Under the pieces are notes generated by a model, which worked only from the letters and a program-made list of their open reading frames with translations, did not search any database and was not told the origin of the DNA. A stretch of DNA of 64,000 nt, from assembly GCA_020638555.1 (NCBI GenBank), contig JACKII010000001.1, forward strand, positions 62,001 to 126,000, given 5' to 3'. Positions 62,265-64,000 of this stretch are shown piece by piece. The DNA comes from Alphaproteobacteria bacterium. Its GTDB lineage: Bacteria > Pseudomonadota > Alphaproteobacteria > Bin95. How positions within the stretch are numbered: position 1 is the stretch's first letter; every line of letters starts with the position of its first letter. A program made the position numbers and the translations under genes.

Positions 62265-62771
62265 TCACGCGAACGACTCGATTTCCTCTTCCTGGACATT
62301 GCCCGGCACGATCACGATCGGGATGTGCAACTGGCCGACCCAGCGGCCGGTCAGCGCCGTCACCAGCGGGCCCGGCCCCTCCCGGCCCGTCGCCGCGCCC
62401 AGGATCAGGAAGGCGATGGAGGGGTCCTCCCGGATCTGGTCGATCACCGCGTCGCGGCGGTCGCCCTCGCGGATATAGAACACCGGCGGCTCGGAACTCC
62501 ACTGGCGGATGTGCTCGGCGGCCCGGCTCAGCACCCGCTCGGCATCGGCCTGCGCTTCCGCCCGCATCAGGTCGCCGATGGACGACCAGTGCTGAAACTC
62601 GGTGGCTTCTTGCTCGATCACAAACAGCAGGCCCACATGCGCGCCGGTGCGGTTGGCCCGGCGCGCCGCGAATTGCAGCGCCACCGACATCTCCGCCGTG
62701 TCGTCGACCACGCACAACAGCGTGCGCCCGATTGCCTTGCGGGATTCACCCGCCTTATCCGTATCGCTCAT
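62265..62771 (-). CDS. Universal stress protein (UspA family)
   Basis: 168-residue UspA-fold protein. The N-terminal LLCVVDDTAEMSVALQFAARRA and the C-terminal FLILGAATGREGPG followed by HIPIVIVPG fit the nucleotide-binding Usp pattern, with a slightly atypical glycine loop. The start ATG 62771 is directly after the stop of the TIGR02186-like gene (no gap), so these genes are one operon. Usps bind ATP or related signals under stress; here the context suggests a link to the sulfite-handling genes, but this is inference. Confidence 0.88.
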   Translation of the reverse strand: MSDTDKAGESRKAIGRTLLCVVDDTAEMSVALQFAARRANRTGAHVGLLFVIEQEATEFQHWSSIGDLMRAEAQADAERVLSRAAEHIRQWSSEPPVFYIREGDRRDAVIDQIREDPSIAFLILGAATGREGPGPLVTALTGRWVGQLHIPIVIVPGNVQEEEIESFA

Positions 62772-63524
62772 CTAGCGTCGTCCAAACAGCATGCCTGCCC
62801 CATATCCTGCCATCACTGCGATCAGGATTGCAAACACACCATAGGCGGCCGGGTATTGGTGGGCGATGCGGAAAATCGAGGCTTCCATGCCCGCCTTCTC
62901 CACCGTCAGCGGAATCTCGGTCGTGGCCGTGACCCAACCGTCGACCACGTGATAGACGTCGACGTGATACTGGCCGATCGGCACGTTCGCCGGGAACGGC
63001 ACCCGGGTGCGGAACAGCGCGCCGCCGACGATCTCGATCGGCCCGACCTTGCGGTCATAGAGTTTCTGGACCGCCTTGCGGCGCAGCAGCGCCTCGCGGA
63101 AGGCCGCCCCCTGCGTCGGGCCGATATCGGCGGCGGGACTGAGATTCAGATAGCGAAAGCCGACCCCGTTGTCGCGCAGCACGTCGTCCAGCGCGTCGTC
63201 GGAGAGGCCGGCGGTGGCCGAGACGTGATAGAAGCCGGGCACGGTATCGAACTGCACGCTCTCGGTGTTGATCCAGAGCCCGCTCACCCGGCTCTTCTTG
63301 CGCACGACCACGTTGGAGTCCGGGCCGCTGATGATGACGATCACGTCGCCCTTGCCCTCGGTCACGCCGAACAGCAGCAACTCGGTGCCGGAGAATCCGG
63401 TGCTGATCTTGATCTCGTGCTCGGACAGGTCGGCGACCAGCGACTGGGCCATGGCGGCGCTCAGCGCCAGCGAGAGCCAGACGCCGGTGGCGAGCCCCAG
63501 CAGGGCAGCGGCTTGCGCGCGCAT
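62772..63524 (-). CDS. TIGR02186-like exported protein
   Basis: 250-residue protein recognised as the TIGR02186 family, found in alphaproteobacteria next to TauE/SafE genes. It has an N-terminal signal (residues 1-26, ending LSAAMAQS), a beta-rich periplasmic region with ISTGFSGTELLLFGV, VVVRKKSRVSGLWINTESV and ATTEIPLTVEKAG, and a C-terminal transmembrane helix (about 227-246) followed by FGRR. Function unknown. The ATG overlaps the stop of the upstream TauE-like gene by 1 bp (TGATG) and the stop abuts the Usp gene. It may be an accessory subunit of the exporter. Confidence 0.8.
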   Translation of the reverse strand: MRAQAAALLGLATGVWLSLALSAAMAQSLVADLSEHEIKISTGFSGTELLLFGVTEGKGDVIVIISGPDSNVVVRKKSRVSGLWINTESVQFDTVPGFYHVSATAGLSDDALDDVLRDNGVGFRYLNLSPAADIGPTQGAAFREALLRRKAVQKLYDRKVGPIEIVGGALFRTRVPFPANVPIGQYHVDVYHVVDGWVTATTEIPLTVEKAGMEASIFRIAHQYPAAYGVFAILIAVMAGYGAGMLFGRR

Positions 63525-64000
63525 CAGACGCCACCCACCGCTTGCAGGCTGTAGAGGTCCTGCGGCTGGACCACCAGGTCGAACAGCAGCTTGCCGCAGG
63601 TGCCCAGCACCATCAGCGCCAGCAGAATGCGGAATTGCGGGCCGGAGACCTTGGTGCCGATCATGGTGCCGAACTGCACGCCGATCACCGAGCCGATCAG
63701 CAGCGCCAGCGCCAGCACCACGTCCACGGTCTGCGTGGTGTAGGCCTGCAGGAAGGTGACGTTGGCGACCACGAACAGAATCTGGAACAGCGATGTCCCG
63801 GCCACCACGCTGGTCGGCATGCCCAGCAGATAGATCATTGCCGGCACCATGATGAAGCCGCCGCCGACACCCATCAGTGCCGCCAGCAGGCCGACAAAGG
63901 CGCCGACGGCGAGCGGCATCAGCGCGCTGATATACAGGCGCGAGCGGCGGAAGCGCACCTTGAACGGCAGGCCGTGCATCCAGGTATGCTGGTGCAGCTT
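63524..64000 (-). CDS. TauE/SafE-type sulfite exporter, 5' end outside window
   Basis: Incomplete membrane protein; the frame is open to base 64000, so the true start lies beyond the window. Hydrophobic helices include ISALMPLAVGAFVGLLAAL followed by MGVGGGFIMVPAMIYLLGM, the GGGF motif typical of the TSUP family, then VVAGTSLFQILFVVANVTF and LALALLIGSVIGVQFGTMIG. Members move sulfite, taurine-derived sulfur compounds or other small organic acids across the inner membrane. The upstream position in an operon with TIGR02186-like and UspA, near SoeAB-like genes, suggests sulfite export, but specificity is not proven. Confidence 0.85.
   Translation of the reverse strand, partial: KLHQHTWMHGLPFKVRFRRSRLYISALMPLAVGAFVGLLAALMGVGGGFIMVPAMIYLLGMPTSVVAGTSLFQILFVVANVTFLQAYTTQTVDVVLALALLIGSVIGVQFGTMIGTKVSGPQFRILLALMVLGTCGKLLFDLVVQPQDLYSLQAVGGV

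Overview
The window looks like chromosomal DNA of a high-GC alphaproteobacterium, plausibly Rhodospirillales-like. This rests on very high GC, alphaproteobacterial-type families (a TIGR02302-like envelope protein, a TIGR02186-like exported protein, TrmFO, a TamA/TamB pair), the argH - small lipoprotein - lysA order, and large sets of molybdenum hydroxylase genes. No phage, transposase, CRISPR or rRNA was seen. There is one tRNA, tRNA-His. The assignment is by family recognition only; no search was run.

Left part (1-13.3 kb): a truncated DUF7662-like gene behind an AT-rich promoter at the edge, then a D-2-hydroxyacid dehydrogenase, a membrane desaturase, a GMC oxidoreductase, two alpha/beta hydrolases, a KefB-type antiporter, the NAD(P)H-hydrate repair enzyme, a Nudix hydrolase, tRNA-His, NhaA, and a thiolase-like/DUF35 pair closed by a strong intrinsic terminator.

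Middle (13.3-39 kb): a hydantoinase/oxoprolinase pair (hyuB with a TTG start), trmFO, a cupin dioxygenase-like gene, a membrane protein of unknown role, a glutathionylspermidine synthase-like ATP-grasp enzyme, and tlpA-like/argH genes whose divergent start codons overlap in one CATG. Then come a 44-residue lipoprotein, lysA, a TIGR02302-like gene and a tandem double RadC protein. Two complete three-subunit molybdenum hydroxylase operons follow, the first ending in a MoaD-like gene, with a class III CoA-transferase between them.

Right part (39-64 kb): a six-heme cytochrome c; an arsenate operon (ArsR-ArsC fusion, GAPDH, ArsJ) led by a perfect 11-bp inverted repeat that abuts the first ATG; and a minus-strand catabolic-looking cluster (signal-less THI5-like binding protein, LLM flavin enzyme, FAH/hydratase-like enzyme, alpha/beta hydrolase, orphan molybdenum hydroxylase large subunit). 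Then follow tamB/tamA, SoeAB-like sulfite dehydrogenase subunits without a membrane subunit, and a UspA - TIGR02186 - TauE/SafE operon running off the right edge. The last two sets together suggest sulfite handling.

Three families of GC-rich palindromic elements sit in the intergenic gaps: family A at about 19.5, 21.8, 35.1, 45.6 and 62.1 kb; family B at 44.2, 46.7 and 49.8 kb; family C at 59.0 kb. They account for most of the longer non-coding gaps.
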